Below are positions 22,232 to 33,934 of a DNA stretch of 64,000 nt, piece by piece. Numbering within the stretch: the stretch's first letter is position 1; each line of letters begins with the position of its first letter. Under the pieces are notes generated by a model that was not told the DNA's origin, did no database searches, and saw only the letters and a list, made by a program, of their open reading frames with translations. The position numbers and the translations under genes are program-made. The DNA lies in assembly GCF_016545825.1 (NCBI RefSeq), contig NC_052613.1:9734001-9798000 (forward strand), read 5' to 3'. The DNA is from Eucalyptus grandis. Taxonomy: Eukaryota > Streptophyta > Magnoliopsida > Myrtales > Myrtaceae.

Positions 22232-24950
22232 TTACTTTTATAAGGTGATTCCTTTCCTAGTCTAGCTAGACTTACCCTTATTTTATTTTATTTTTTTGGT
22301 ACAAAAAACTTACTCTTATTTCAAGTTAGCCCCTATTAACACTTAAAATTTGCCCTTTTACTTAAGACTTAATCGCGTAAAAAAATTAGGAATTAATTTT
22401 TAATCCATAGCAAAATAATTTCCATTAAATTGCATTGGCTATGGACATTAGGAACATTTGCATTACTAGTATTAGTTATTTAAAATCTTTGAAAAAATTT
22501 TAAAATTTTTCTTTAAAAAAAAATTATTATCTAAAAATTGTTATTATAAAAAAAATCGAAAAGAGCCGGGCCAGGGCTAGGTCTGCCCGACCCTCTCTTC
22601 TCTTCCTGCCGTTTCATCTTCCCGCGAGGCCAGCCCAATCCACTTCATCTTCCTTTTTATTGCCCGAGTGGGCCGGCCCATAGCCTTTGCCTTTCCAGCC
22701 CGGCCTACTCCTCTTTTCTTCTTTTCTTCCTAACACCCCCCACAACACGTGGCCCAGTTCTCTTCTCCGCCAGCCCAGCCTCTTTCTCTTCTTTCTCCTC
22801 TCTCCAGCCGCTGGCTCGACGACAAACGGGGAAGGACGACGGCTGTACGTGAAGCGAGGACGGCGAGGACGTTGGCAACGAGCGTTGTGCGCGACACCAG
22901 CGTAGGGAATGTCGTCTGGTATGGGGCTAGCCGGCGTCGCCCTGGAGGAGAGAGAAAAGCCGAGAGAGGGATAAAGGGAGAGAAGGCAGCGAGAGAGGAT
23001 GAGCTCTGTTTTTCTGCTGGTTAGAACCGAGAGAGGTTTAGCTCGAGAGAAAGAGAGAGCGAGCTCGAAAGAGTGTTTCACCTTCGCCTGAGGTCCGTTC
23101 GGTGCTTGCCGTCCCTCGTAGTGCTGCATCTGAACGAGGTAGGTCTTTCCCGAATGCTTGTGCCCTGTTTTTGGGTGGCGTTCGCGCGAGCTTCGGTACC
23201 GTCGGTCTTCCATTAAAGCTGCTCCATGTCCTAGCATGCGTCGTTAGGAGTTTTGGTCCGCGATTGAGTCCCTGGCAAGTCTGAAGTCCCTCGCTCAGTA
23301 GTGTGCACCAAATGTTCGCTAGAATGTCTAAGTGAGGTCTGGGTTCATGTGATTTGTTTTGGCCGAGATCTGTGATTTTAAGGTTACTGGTGCTAAATGC
23401 TTATATGATTCGTCCCTAAGTTAGTCTCAAGTGTTAATCATATCTATTATGACCGATCTTTGCCTAAACCCAAATCCCAAATGAGCCTAGGTCCTCCCTC
23501 TAGCCAATGCATTCTATTTGTTTGATGAAATGTGAAAGTGAGATTCGGAAATGGTTTTTATGAGGTTCGTTTCTATGGTGTTATCTTTGTTCAAATTGAA
23601 GTCCATTCCATCGTGTCGTTTGCTCATGCTAGTGTTAGTACTTGAATCGTTGGAGTTTTGACCATATGAAATTTTAGGGCTTGAAAATCTTTCATTGGAA
23701 GTATTCTGGCAATGGTCATGACCTCCGGCCAACTAGTGGCCGACAATGGTGGGTGTCGGTTGGGCTAGACGACCAACGTTGGGTGATGGTCTGGTAATGG
23801 CTCAATGCCCACGAGGGCTCGTCTGGGCGGTAGTGTGGCTTCGATGCGGGCGAAGCCGTCAAGAAAGAAAAAGGAGCCGCATGAAGAAGGAGAAGACGAG
23901 AAAAATAGAAGAAACATAGAATATAGGGAAAATATAGAATATAAAAAATGTATTAAAGAATTAGGTTTTATTTGAGTAGTTTGGATTCAGTCAATGGATC
24001 GGGTTAGTGGGTCGAACTAGGTAAGCGGTCTGAATTCATTTTCACGGATAAGAAAAAAATTAAAGAAAAGGAGTATTAAACAATAATAAGAAAAAAATAT
24101 TTAAAAAAATCATAAAATAGGTTTAAAAATTAAAATTCAAAAAAGAAAATATTTTAAAAAATCAAAATTTTCAAAATTTTTCAGAAAATTCAAAAATTAA
24201 TAAATATCTTAAAATTTTAGAAATTTTGGAGAACAATAAAAATTGTGAAAATTTCTAAAAAATTTAAAAATTAAAAATTAATTAAAAAATTCCAAAAGTT
24301 CCAAAAATTAGAATTTCTCAAAAATTTTAAAAATAGACTTTTTGGGTTTTTTTTTTCTTTTTAATAAAAATAGAAGCCTTTTGATTATCCTTAAGGACAA
24401 TTGCCTTTGGCTGCACAATATCAATACATTAATTTTGGCTTCCCTTTAGTTTAATTAGGATTGACATTTATCTTATTCCTTAGTGTTAGGTCCTTGCTAT
24501 CCATGCAATTTCTTTTTAATGCGTTCTTGGGCTATTGATTATTATGTTAATGATTGACCATCCACGTGATCATTTCACATGTTAATGGATTGATATAAAA
24601 TCAATTCGAATGACCTAATGATTTTTTTTTTTAATGAATAAAATTGGGTACCAAAATGGCACTAATTAGATAATTAGCGTAATTAGGTTTATGATCCTAG
24701 ATTCTTTGGTTGCGTAGGAAATTAAGTATGCTTCCACACTTCACTTGATTTCTAGCTGATCTTAATAGGCTAGTAGCGACTCATTTTTATTAAAAAAAAA
24801 AAAAAAATCTCAAACCATCAATTTAAACACCCGACGTTGCGCGAAGTATGGATTTGGGAAAGTTTGTGTCTAAATCATGGGCTATAAGCCTGTCCTTTAA
24901 GAAATAACCCCAAACCTACTTTCCTCCCTATTGAGAAGTAGGTCGCGACA
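22232..24950 (+). repeat. LTR-like sequence related to the 28.6 kb gypsy LTR, opposite orientation
   Basis: The end GGTCGCGACA at 24941-24950 equals the end of the Tat-like LTRs at 28622 and 38846 read on their own strand. Landmarks occur in the same order: a TATA-like TTTATAAGG (22236), a GC-rich leader (22600-23100), an AT-rich middle (23900-24400), AAATTGGGTACC (24646), GCGTAGGA (24713) and a block CTAGTAGCGACTC (24769). No internal region follows, so it may be a solo LTR or a truncated element. The left end was not found. The GC-rich frames inside are not treated as genes. Confidence 0.5.
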
Positions 24951-25404
24951 AGCCTAAAATCACACAACACCTAGCACCATTCCTTGCTATTTTGGGGGAG
25001 AGAGAACAAGGGGAGGGGGGTACGGTTGAAAATGGATGGGGCCGTGTGATTGAGAGAAATCAAGATTAGGCCAAGTTCTGTCAGCCTAAGTTGAGCTTCG
25101 GGCTTGTCTAAATTTGGCACAAAAAGATGAATTGATCACACTTTAGCACGAAGGAAGTTAGTGTGTTTTCAATTGTCACATTTGTTGCTTAAGTAATTCT
25201 CTGGTGTAGTCTATAATAAGAAATTTATATGAAGTGACATATCTCTCCACTATGCTTATAAATGGATTAGGCCTACTCGATTCAAGAGTTCATGTGAAAT
25301 GACAAACTATATTCTATTTGGACAAATGACAAAGACAAACTATGTTGGTCCCGTATACTTGATATTGAATTTACCCAACTTGAGTCACTATTGTTTTACA
25401 GAGA

Positions 25405-26072
25405 CAAACAATCACTCAGACAAGTAGGAGCGATCTTGAGGGAGATGAGAAAGATGGTCTAGGAGGAATTTGTGAGGCTTCAGCACTTCCTTTTAGCATC
25501 TCTACAGCTTGGGTCATAGATGGTCGAGCTCTCAGATAGTTTTAAATATACCATAAGCCTATTATAATCATCTTCTTTGCTATTCCTTCATCCTTCTCAT
25601 TCGTGATCCCATGAAGCCCAAGCTCTTCTTAGAGCTCCAAACGTTGGTGGGCCCAATAAGGGAAGTGCATTTTGCTAGTATGATCTACTGTGACTTCAAT
25701 TTTTTCCTCTTGCCAACCAACTCTAGAACCATCATAACGTAGCTATAGACATTCGATTTATAAGAAATCCCACCAATGTTCCTCATGATCAGCTTTGGAG
25801 CAATGTATCCAGGGGTGCCTCGAGCACCTAGCATTGACATGATGCTCTTTTGTCCTGGGCATATTTTGGGAAAACCAAAATCCAAAATCATGGAACAATT
25901 GTTTTGGATGAGAAGAATGTTGTGAGGTTTTATGTCAAAGTGCAAGTTCCTTGTTTTGCAGCCTCAATTTAATTACTATAGCCCATGAGCAACACTGACT
26001 AAAATCAGGTATAGTGTGTCCCAACTCAATTGTTGATCTATGTCCAGAGTATTACTTCTGTTGAAAGATGAA
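25405..26072 (-). pseudogene. LRK10L kinase C-lobe pseudogene fused to an LRK10L promoter
   Basis: The minus strand reads [11 protein letters not shown] (catalytic loop of the LRK10L/PR5K kinase class), then ILDFGFPK (DFG kept), SIMSMLGARGTPGYIAPK (APE changed to APK) and YKSNVYSYVMMVLELVGKRK, then a stop (25685). Remains of the C-terminal tail continue to about 25405. Upstream of about 26072 the sequence abruptly becomes the 5' flank seen before copies G and H (ATTCATTTGGACTGG and about 190 bp more). The ectodomain, transmembrane part and kinase N-lobe are therefore deleted, joining promoter to mid-kinase. Additional stops confirm a pseudogene. Confidence 0.85.
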
Positions 26073-26300
26073 CTTTTGATGATTCATTTGGACTGGAGGG
26101 AGGTAGAGGATTGCAGATTATAGGAGAAAGAGGTAGGAAAGAGCGTGGAAAGCATTTGCGGAAGCATCAAATGGAGTTGATTTGAATTGGTCCAAACTCC
26201 CATTACTGTCAGGTGCTAGTTCTTCAACTTCGAAGGAAATACCAAGCGAGGTAGAATGTGGAATGTGGTATGATGCATGCGTTATTCAAACACCCAATGA
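26073..26300 (-). other. LRK10L second-subfamily 5' flank (copy at truncated kinase)
   Basis: Alignable with 46310-46500 and 48730-48860, including GCTAGTTCTTCAACTTC.AAG and ATACCAAGCGAGG. By position in copies G and H this is the leader and proximal promoter. Confidence 0.7.
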
Positions 26301-26449
26301 AGAAAATTTGTGAAAAATTTGCTCCACAAAATCCTAAAGGATCAAACAATGAAACTTCCTAGTGAAAGGGACCTCTAAATTACAATTAGGAACAAACCTC
26401 CCATTATACAAATCTTCATGACTAGTCAATGAAAACTAGTCTCTCTTGT

Positions 26450-26735
26450 GAGATTTTGTGGAACAATTGTCAACTATTCCAAAAATTAAATTGTTAAATG
26501 GAGGCGTGGTTTGTTATTTAAATATCTTAACACCCCCCTCATGTTTAGTTTGGCCTTCTACCTAATGCTAAATGTAGAAATTTAATTGGGGAGACAAAAT
26601 GGGGTTTGAAAATATTTGAATTCAAGACCTATAGCTCTAATACGATGTGAGATTTTGTGGGATAATTGTCAATTGTTCTAAAAGGTTAAGCTGTTAAATG
26701 AATGTGTGATTTATTATTTAAATATTGTAACATCT
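26450..26735. repeat. Pair of about 87-bp direct repeats
   Basis: TGTGAGATTTTGTGGAACAATTG at about 26450 and TGTGAGATTTTGTGGGATAATTG at about 26647 each continue with GTCAA(C/T)T.TTC.AAAA..TTAA..TGTTAAATG and end AAATAT..TAACA. This pair is a dispersed-repeat pattern; no coding content. 26740-27400 holds open frames on both strands that I could not identify. Confidence 0.55.
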
Positions 26736-27459
26736 CTGATAAAAAATTCATGGCCATGCAAGAGATAACTTGAGATTTCCTCTTGCTTTAGGCCACCAAA
26801 AAGAAAAGTCATAGAAAAGTCCTCCTTGTTGCATGCTATTCTTAGTTAGAGGAAGACAAAACAAGTACGTTGCCATCGAATTTCCAGCAAAAGAAACAAG
26901 TGGATCACATTTAATCAAATTTTCTCCGGAAAATTTTTTGGGGTCTGTAGGCCATATGATCTTTGAGGCACTAATAGAAACCAACTCTGCAAAAGCTCGA
27001 GGTTTAGTGATTTTGTGCATATTCTACATGGTTGATAATAGAATCTGATGAGCCTATATAAACAAGAACCTGCCTAATAAAGTTGAGAAAGATCACCCGG
27101 GAATGCTACTGAAAGAACGTGCAGGGTCATTGCAGGCACGAGCGTAGGGTTCCCACGCAATGACGTGTGACTCTAGATGTTGAGAAGAGGAGCTGCTGCA
27201 GAAGACCCGCCAGAAAAAGTGCACGCCGAGCACTCAGCTTGGTCACTACACTGAAGATCAAACCCTCGATTCAAAACTTCCTGCAAGCTGATATTGCATC
27301 TTCCTATATCATCGAACGCGCTCTAACATCGGAATGGAAAGGAGACGACCAGGCTTGACCAAAAAGGGTTCAGTTTAACGTCAACACGAAAAGGAGACTA
27401 GCTTGCTTGGCCTCAAGATCACTGATTAAGCATGGATAACAAGGAATTGCTAACACATT

Positions 27460-28030
27460 GATTACACTTTGTCAGGAAGGAAGCCGATGCATTTACAACT
27501 CTTAACTTTTGTTGCCTAATTAATTCTTTAGAATAATCCATGATAACATCTTTAAACAAAATGAAAATCTCTCAACTATACTTTTTAAATAAATTAGGCC
27601 CATCCAATTCAAGAGTTCATAATGGAGATCATACAAAAAAAATTGTTCAACATGTCAGCTATTTCGCACAATATAAATCCTATTTGGATAAATGGCAAAC
27701 TATATTGATAATATGAAATAATGCGCTTTTCAGTTCTTTGCTTTTCTATCATACTCATAGGAATTTAATCTAAATATTTGATCACAAGTTTATGAAAAGC
27801 TCAATAGTCATTAATTAAAACGTTGACAGCCTTTTTTTGTGTTTTTATATACTCTATTACAAACTATGTTAGTATGCTCCAAGTCAAATTGAATAACCCC
27901 AACCTGAGTCATTACTCTCTTGCAAATATGAACTTTCACCTGGACAAGCCTCGAGCAATATTGAGGGTGATGACAAGGATGGTTTTGGAGGAATTTGAAA
28001 GGCCTCAACCTCCGTATGTTGAAATAAAAA
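27460..28030 (-). pseudogene. LRK10L kinase C-terminal tail and 3' region
   Basis: 27840-28030 on the minus strand reads the tail EAFQIPPKPSLSSP typical of the end of LRK10L kinases, in a frame without an upstream kinase. 27460-27800 resembles the 3' flank of the other kinase fragment (25130-25400). At about 28030 the sequence switches to intron-1-like DNA, so the middle of the kinase (activation-loop end to tail) is deleted. Confidence 0.65.
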
Positions 28031-28105
28031 ATCAAGCCAAATAGTAGATATGAAAACTCAGTCAAGAAGCAAAGACAGAAAAAAAAAAAAACTCCCCCAT
28101 GCACT
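28031..28105 (-). other. LRK10L intron-1 sequence misplaced inside the kinase exon
   Basis: AGTAGATATGAAAACTCAGTCAAGAAGCAAAG followed by a donor-like complement GGGTAAGTGCATGGGG matches the start of intron 1 in copies F (18830-18893), G (45507-45569) and H. It lies directly after the kinase activation segment. This is the product of recombination between paralogues at donor-like sequence. Confidence 0.65.
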
Positions 28106-28621
28106 TACCCTGGGCACCTAGCATTGACACGATGCTCTCTTGTCTGGGGCATATTTTGGCAAGACCAAAGTCGGAAATCTTGGGACAATAGTTTGTGTCA
28201 AGGAGAATGTTGTGAGGCTTTATGTCAAAATCAAGATCCTTGCATTACAACCTCTATGCAAGTACTCTAGCCCATGAGCTATGCCAAGGGAAATCTGGTA
28301 CAATGTGTCCCAACTCAATAGTTGATCTAACTCCAATGTGTTTCTCCTGTTAAATATGAACTTTTCAAGGGATCCATTAGGCAATAACTCATAAACCAAA
28401 TCTCTTTTGCTTCATTCAAAATAGAATCCCAAGAAGTTGACAACATTGACATGAGAAGTCCTACTTATACTCGCAACTTCATTGAAAAATTCTTTGGCAT
28501 CGCCTTTCAACTTCTTTAGAAGCTTCACCACCACAAGTTGACCATCTTGAAGCTTGCCTTTGTACACACAACCATAGCCTCCTTGGCCTAACTTTTCTTT
28601 GAAAGAGTTGGTCATCCTCTT
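28106..28621 (-). pseudogene. LRK10L kinase N-lobe and catalytic loop, truncated on both sides
   Basis: From 28621 the minus strand reads KRMTNSFKEKLGQGGYGCVYKG (Gly-rich loop), VVVKLL (the VAIK lysine) and HVNVVNFLGFYFE. It has an in-frame TGA near 28410, then [21 protein letters not shown] and [22 protein letters not shown] one-base loss near 28240 leads into [11 protein letters not shown] and [11 protein letters not shown]...SMLGA, where the exon breaks off. Its 5' edge is cut by the gypsy LTR at 28622. Its natural upstream partner is probably copy G (45569-46318), on the other side of the retrotransposon. Confidence 0.88.
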
Positions 28622-31414
28622 TGTCGCGACCAAATTTTCGGGTGAACCACCTAAGGTTTGGCTAATGGATTGTTAAGCCTAGACTTAACTCGGGCTCTCC
28701 CAAGCCCATACCAACTCGCGACTTAAGTTTAAATTTCTTAACATGCAAATGAATTTTATTTAAGAGTCGCCATTAATCAGTTTACGGTAGATCGATTAAA
28801 CACCTAAGTAAAATAATGGGAGGATTATTTTACTCCTACGAAGCAAAGATTTCGGGTATGGGAACTTGGTTACACTAGACTTCTCTAATGCCCTTTCGGT
28901 ACCATTTCTTTTTACTTTCAAAAATATTTTTGCAAGCAGTTTGGATTGATTTTAAATCTATTTCCCTAACATGTGAGGTGATCATGCGGGTGCGCAAACC
29001 ACCAATTTAACATCTAAGGAAAGCAATGAATAAATTGCAGGAACTTACCTCAAAGCAACGAAAGCATCCGCAATGTTAAATCAGAATTCACATTGACAGT
29101 CCTAGATATGATCTCTAATTAACACGCAATTTTTGTTTTTGTTTTTCACTTATTTAATGACGATCATGCAATATGCAATGCATGCTACTAATCTAACATG
29201 AAATAATATGACACGGTAATATGGCTTAAACTACATGACATAAATAAAATGCAGTTTGTCCTAAAGAATAAAATTGATTTATTCTAAGATAACTTTTGGT
29301 ATTTTCCATGAAATTTCGAAATTAGAAAAATGTGAAAATTATCTAGCTAAATTAAGATTCTATCCAACTTATATTAAGGATTAGGTTAGGGTAATCCCTA
29401 ATTTAAACCAAGATATTATCTTAACTTAGCAATCTCTAACCTAAGATGCAGTCTATCTAAATCAATCTAAACTTAAAATAAAATATGCAATTTTATTCTA
29501 ACGTGCAATGACGTACAAAGGATGTCCTAATTTTACATGACATATGCATGATGATTTTTTGTTTTTTAATTAATTTCGAAATTAAAAATTTCAAATAATT
29601 AAACATGCAATTTAAGCTAATGAAACAAAAATCTAACATCCTAAATTTATGTTTTTTATTTTTTTATTTCAAAAATTCATGATAAATAAAATGCTTAGTC
29701 TAAATATGCAAATAACCCTAAAGCATGCAATATTCTAACTCAAGCATATTTCAAGATGAATAAAGCAATCAATAGAAGACAGACCATTCAAAATCACCAA
29801 AGATATCACACATCAGTCAGATAAAGGGATAATATTTCACTAGTAAAATCGATAAATTAATCTTAAGCCTTAAAGATCAAAATATCAATTTTATTCCCGC
29901 TCGATTAATTATTTCATCTAAAGCCTTGTAGATGAAATAAAAACCTAGGCGCTAGCTTGCGAATCAAGTGATATGTTGGAATTTCCAATTATGCATAGGG
30001 AAATATTTCAAATAAAGAAAACAAGATAAAATAAATAAAATAAGATAAAATAAATATGCCTAATAAAATAAAGTAAATCTACCTAATTTGATTTTTTCTT
30101 TTTTCTTCCAAACAGGGCTTGGCAACTGGTTCGGAGCTCTGGTGAGGGGAGTCGCCGGCAAGGAATTCCAGGGAGAGGACACAGCAGGCACACCAGCAGC
30201 GAGCGAGCCAGCAGCGAGTAGGGGACTGCAGGCGTGAACGTTGCTCGGAAGGGAAGCTTGAGCGGCGTGCAGGGGCTACGTCGCAGCTGGGGCAGAGGCG
30301 TGGCTGCGGGTCAATCGGAGCGGGAGTAGCGGCAAGCGTACCTATAGACTAGGTCGCGATGGTCTTCAACTCTAGGTGGCATTGGGGCGGCACAAGCTTC
30401 GGGTGTCGAGCTCGCGACAGCAGCGGCGCCGCGGGCCAACACGAGCTGGAGGCTGCGTTGGGAGCTGGGTCATTGGCGACTTGCGGATTAGTGCGCGGCG
30501 GCATGGCAAGATGACAACAAGCAGCAGGGGTGCGGCTTCAGTAGGCGTCAGCGATGGAGATCGGCTGAGGCGCGGTGATGCGGGAGCAGAGACGGCTTCG
30601 CGGGCTTCACGGATAGTGACCAGCGGGGCGGAGCTTCGGTAGATTGGCGGAACAACGGTGGTGACGCGAGTGCGGGGGAGGCCAGCGCAGCGGCCGGTGT
30701 GGGCGCAGGGCCAGCGCAGGCAGGGGCTGCCTCGGAGAGAAGATGAACAGTGGTGCTTCCTTTACCTTTTTTTTTTCTTTCTTCTCTACTGCACCGTGCA
30801 CATCACTTCTCCCTCTCTGTTCACGTCGCTGCCTCCCTTGCTTCTACAAACGTGACTTTTCACCCTGAGGAAAAAGAAAGGAGGTTTTCTTTCTTTTCTT
30901 TTGTAGTTTATCAGAACTCTCTCTCACGCTTGCATTTTTCTCTTTCTTTCATGAATTTTCTTCATGAAATTTTTTTTTGCTCTCCGAATTCGCTCTCAAT
31001 GTTTTTCCAATTCCCCCCCTTTTGTCGTACATGCACTGCACCTTATATAGGGGAAGGAATTAAATTTTGGTGAAATATTTCACTTCCAATTTTGATTGTG
31101 CATAATCTCTCTGAATATATCGTTATACCTCGCGCGATATTCTTTTTGTATTTTTTAAATATTCCATCCGAAAATTTCTTTTCTACTAAAAAATATGTCC
31201 TTCGGTGTATATTACTCGAATATGTGAAAAATCTCAGCGGAATATGCGAAAAATCTTGCGCTAACCATCGGTCCAATAATTAAATGCAAATTAAAAGTAA
31301 ATATACCTAAATCTATATGCTATGCAATTAATATTTTTTTTCAGGGATAAAATTAACCCTTAATTTTTAATGACATAAATGACTAAACGGGTCGCCAAAA
31401 TTTAGGTGTCAACA
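28622..31414 (-). repeat. 3' LTR of the Tat-like gypsy element
   Basis: About 2.8 kb, TG...CA ended (TGTCGCGACC...GGTGTCAACA on the plus strand). Read on the element's strand it starts TGTTGACACCTAAATTTTGG. A TATA box CCTATATAAGG (about 31044-31054) precedes a GC-rich transcribed leader (30120-30740), then an AT-rich segment to the end. Compared with the other LTR it shows many substitutions and small indels, so the insertion is not recent. GC-rich frames inside are not genes. Confidence 0.9.
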
Positions 31415-31430
31415 GCTGCCCCTCTTTGAA
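31415..31430 (-). promoter_or_regulatory. Polypurine tract
   Basis: Element-strand sequence TTCAAAGAGGGGCAGC lies immediately before the LTR start TGTTGACAC, the expected place for the plus-strand primer of reverse transcription. Confidence 0.75.
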
Positions 31431-32008
31431 GGTGAGCTTGTAGAGGTTCCATTAACGACAAATTGAAACCTAAATTTTGATCATGTGCATGCATTGAATG
31501 ATTTTTTTTGTTGGAAAATGAATTCTCATTTTAAAATGCAATTTATATGATGCATGAAAATGCTAATGCAAATGCATGATGCGAAAGGAAAGAACGTACC
31601 TACAATTACTTACCAATCAGTGTGGTAGAGCATCTTGAGGTATATGATGAATCCCCATTTACTCCACAAGTACCCAGTTTTCACTCAGGTTCTTTGAAGA
31701 GTCTAACAGGTAATAAATTGAGACATTGAGACAGAGAAGAACATTCACATCCAAAGTGAAATGTTCAACAAAAAGAATTGAGGCATCCAGATCCAAACTA
31801 AGATGTCAAGATTTTTTAAAAACTCGAAATACCTAGACCTAGACTAAGATATAACGAGAAAGATCAAAAAACATTCACATCCAGAGTAAAATGTTCAACG
31901 AAAATAATTAAGACATCCAGATCTAGATTGAGATGTCAAGGGAACCTACTAGGAGTATCTTACTTTCAAGGAGGGTAGAGTGATTCAAGATAGTTGGTTT
32001 TACATGTC

Positions 32009-32280
32009 CAGGACCCGTACCTTTCTACGGTCGCCTGAATGGGGAAATTACTTTTCTAGGACTCGTACCTTTCTACGGTCGCCTGTTAGAGCAATAAACA
32101 TTGTCTAAGACCCGTACCTTTCTATGGTCGCCTAAATGGGGGTTCATTTTTTAGGACCCGTACTTTTCTACGGTCGCTTGAACTAAGGCTTTGCTTGGCT
32201 AGGACCCGAACCTTTCTTCGGTTGCCCAACGTTGCAACATAGATCATCTGACCAGAACCCGAACCTTTCTTCGGTTGCCT
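32009..32280. repeat. Six-copy minisatellite in the gypsy interior
   Basis: Six units spaced about 44-50 bp apart share the core GACCCGTACCTTTCTACGG followed by TCGCCT. Starts are near 32010, 32059, 32107, 32152, 32201 and 32253. The last two have drifted to CCGAACCTTTCTTCGGTTG. Spacers between cores are not conserved. Just to the left (31730-31940) a second, looser repetition has CATTCACATCC.AAGT.AAATGTTCAAC and CATCCAGATC. No protein is encoded across it. Confidence 0.85.
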
Positions 32281-33934
32281 TAATCAGACTGAATCTGGAG
32301 AAAAGTCTTTAAGGGGACAACTCAATCGAGTGTCGGTGTACTCAAGAGGGAATACCTGTGTAATGACAAGTATTTCAGGTATGGATAGAGATATACTTAC
32401 TTGGTAACATATTTGCTCCTTGGGGATATGTCTCCTGTAAAACTTGGTCATAGGAGAGTCAATACAAACATGCATTAATTCAAGTAAGGTTCATGCGTAA
32501 TGATTTCTATCAATCTTGCATCACCTAATTTCCATTGGGAATGATTTCAAAAGAATATTCTAATCTGAACACATGAGTGTCATGAATGTGTCAAATGAGA
32601 GATCTTTCAGTCTTAAAGGACTTTTCACTCATTCTCATTAAAAGTGCTATTTCATCCTGACCTTTGATGCATGATTTTGATAATCACTCTATCTCACCAT
32701 CGTCATGCCAAAAAAGGGTCCAAACAATCTTACAAGTGGTATGATCTTACCAATCTGAGAGGTCTTTAACAGGGACCGTAATGTGGGCTTGGTCAATGGC
32801 TTAACAAATGTGACTCTTTGAGTCAAAGCTATTGAAAAATGACATTTCGCAATTGTCTTGGGATTTACAAGTCAAGAAAAATATGAAATGAGGTAGAAAT
32901 TGTCTTACTCGCACTTCTTCAAGCGATGCTTTCAAACATATGAACCTTTACGTTAATTCAAGTGCCCTAATCTAAAGAGACTTTGCAAGGGACGTAACGT
33001 AGGCTTAATTCATGGGTTGAGAAGCGAAAAGATCATTAGGCTCAAAAAGTGTTTAGAGGGTTAAAGTTGGTGATCATCTTGACATTTCCACCAGTTTTTT
33101 CCTCCACTGTCAAAGATTTTCTTCATATCACAACTCCATTGATTGCAACAACATTTTTTGGTACCACCTTATTGGGGATACGGCTTAAGTGTTTGATTTT
33201 TTGGGCATTGGCCTTACTTTTACTAGGCACACTGCTTTTTTTATATCCTTTATTTTTTTGCACTTACATTCTTTGGACAAGCACAACCTCCATCTTTTAT
33301 TAGCATTCTAAACCATGCTGCTTGAATGGTTCATTTTTTTCTTGCCTTGCCCCAGTGTGGGGGATGATCATCAATTGGGTTTAATATGAAACGAATTTAT
33401 AGGCTCAAATGGGCTATGCAATGGATTGAAGTGTATATGATAGAGAAAGAACTGCTCTTCGTCATCCTAAGGCGCTTCAATTATCGTACAAGTTAGGATG
33501 CGAAAGCAATACTCGAAGATTGATATAAGTGTGAGTAAGAAAATTCCTATCATTGATTTCAAATTTTGTCCCAGTATAGGATGATCCTTGACAAGGATAA
33601 TTTAAAAAGCTCTTCATGCGTGTGGGTTCAAAGGGGCTAAACAATGGGTATACCTGTAGTGTTTTGGGTTGAAGAAGAGACTACATCTTATCACTTTGAT
33701 TGACGTACCCTTTGCGAGATCACCCTTTTCCTTGTAGGCACGAAAATTTTCCATACAACTCACTGGGGATTAGTGTATGGAATAAGGCTTGCCTTTCATC
33801 ATTCCAAGGTATCCCATTTGACACATTCAATTCAGCTTACACAATTCATCAAGAAAGAAAAATGCAAGATTTGCAACAAATTTGAACAATTCAATTCACT
33901 GAGGCAATTTACTCATCATAGAAATGCTTGCAAC

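Noticed and set aside
22614..23237. Open frame of 207 codons, GC-rich, minus strand
   Set aside because: Lies in the GC-rich leader of an LTR-like repeat. Basic, low-complexity peptide with competing frames on both strands.
27167..27358. Open frame of 63 codons, plus strand, basic peptide
   Set aside because: No recognisable motif, no neighbouring exon, and it lies among LRK10L debris on the other strand.
32009..32280. Possible CRISPR-like array (short cores with unlike spacers)
   Set aside because: Plant nuclear DNA inside an LTR retrotransposon; cores diverge, no cas genes, and non-palindromic cores. It is a minisatellite.
33049..33303. Hydrophobic open frame on the plus strand, possible membrane protein
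   Set aside because: T-rich DNA opposite the gypsy coding direction gives Phe/Leu-rich peptides by chance; no homology and no conserved start.
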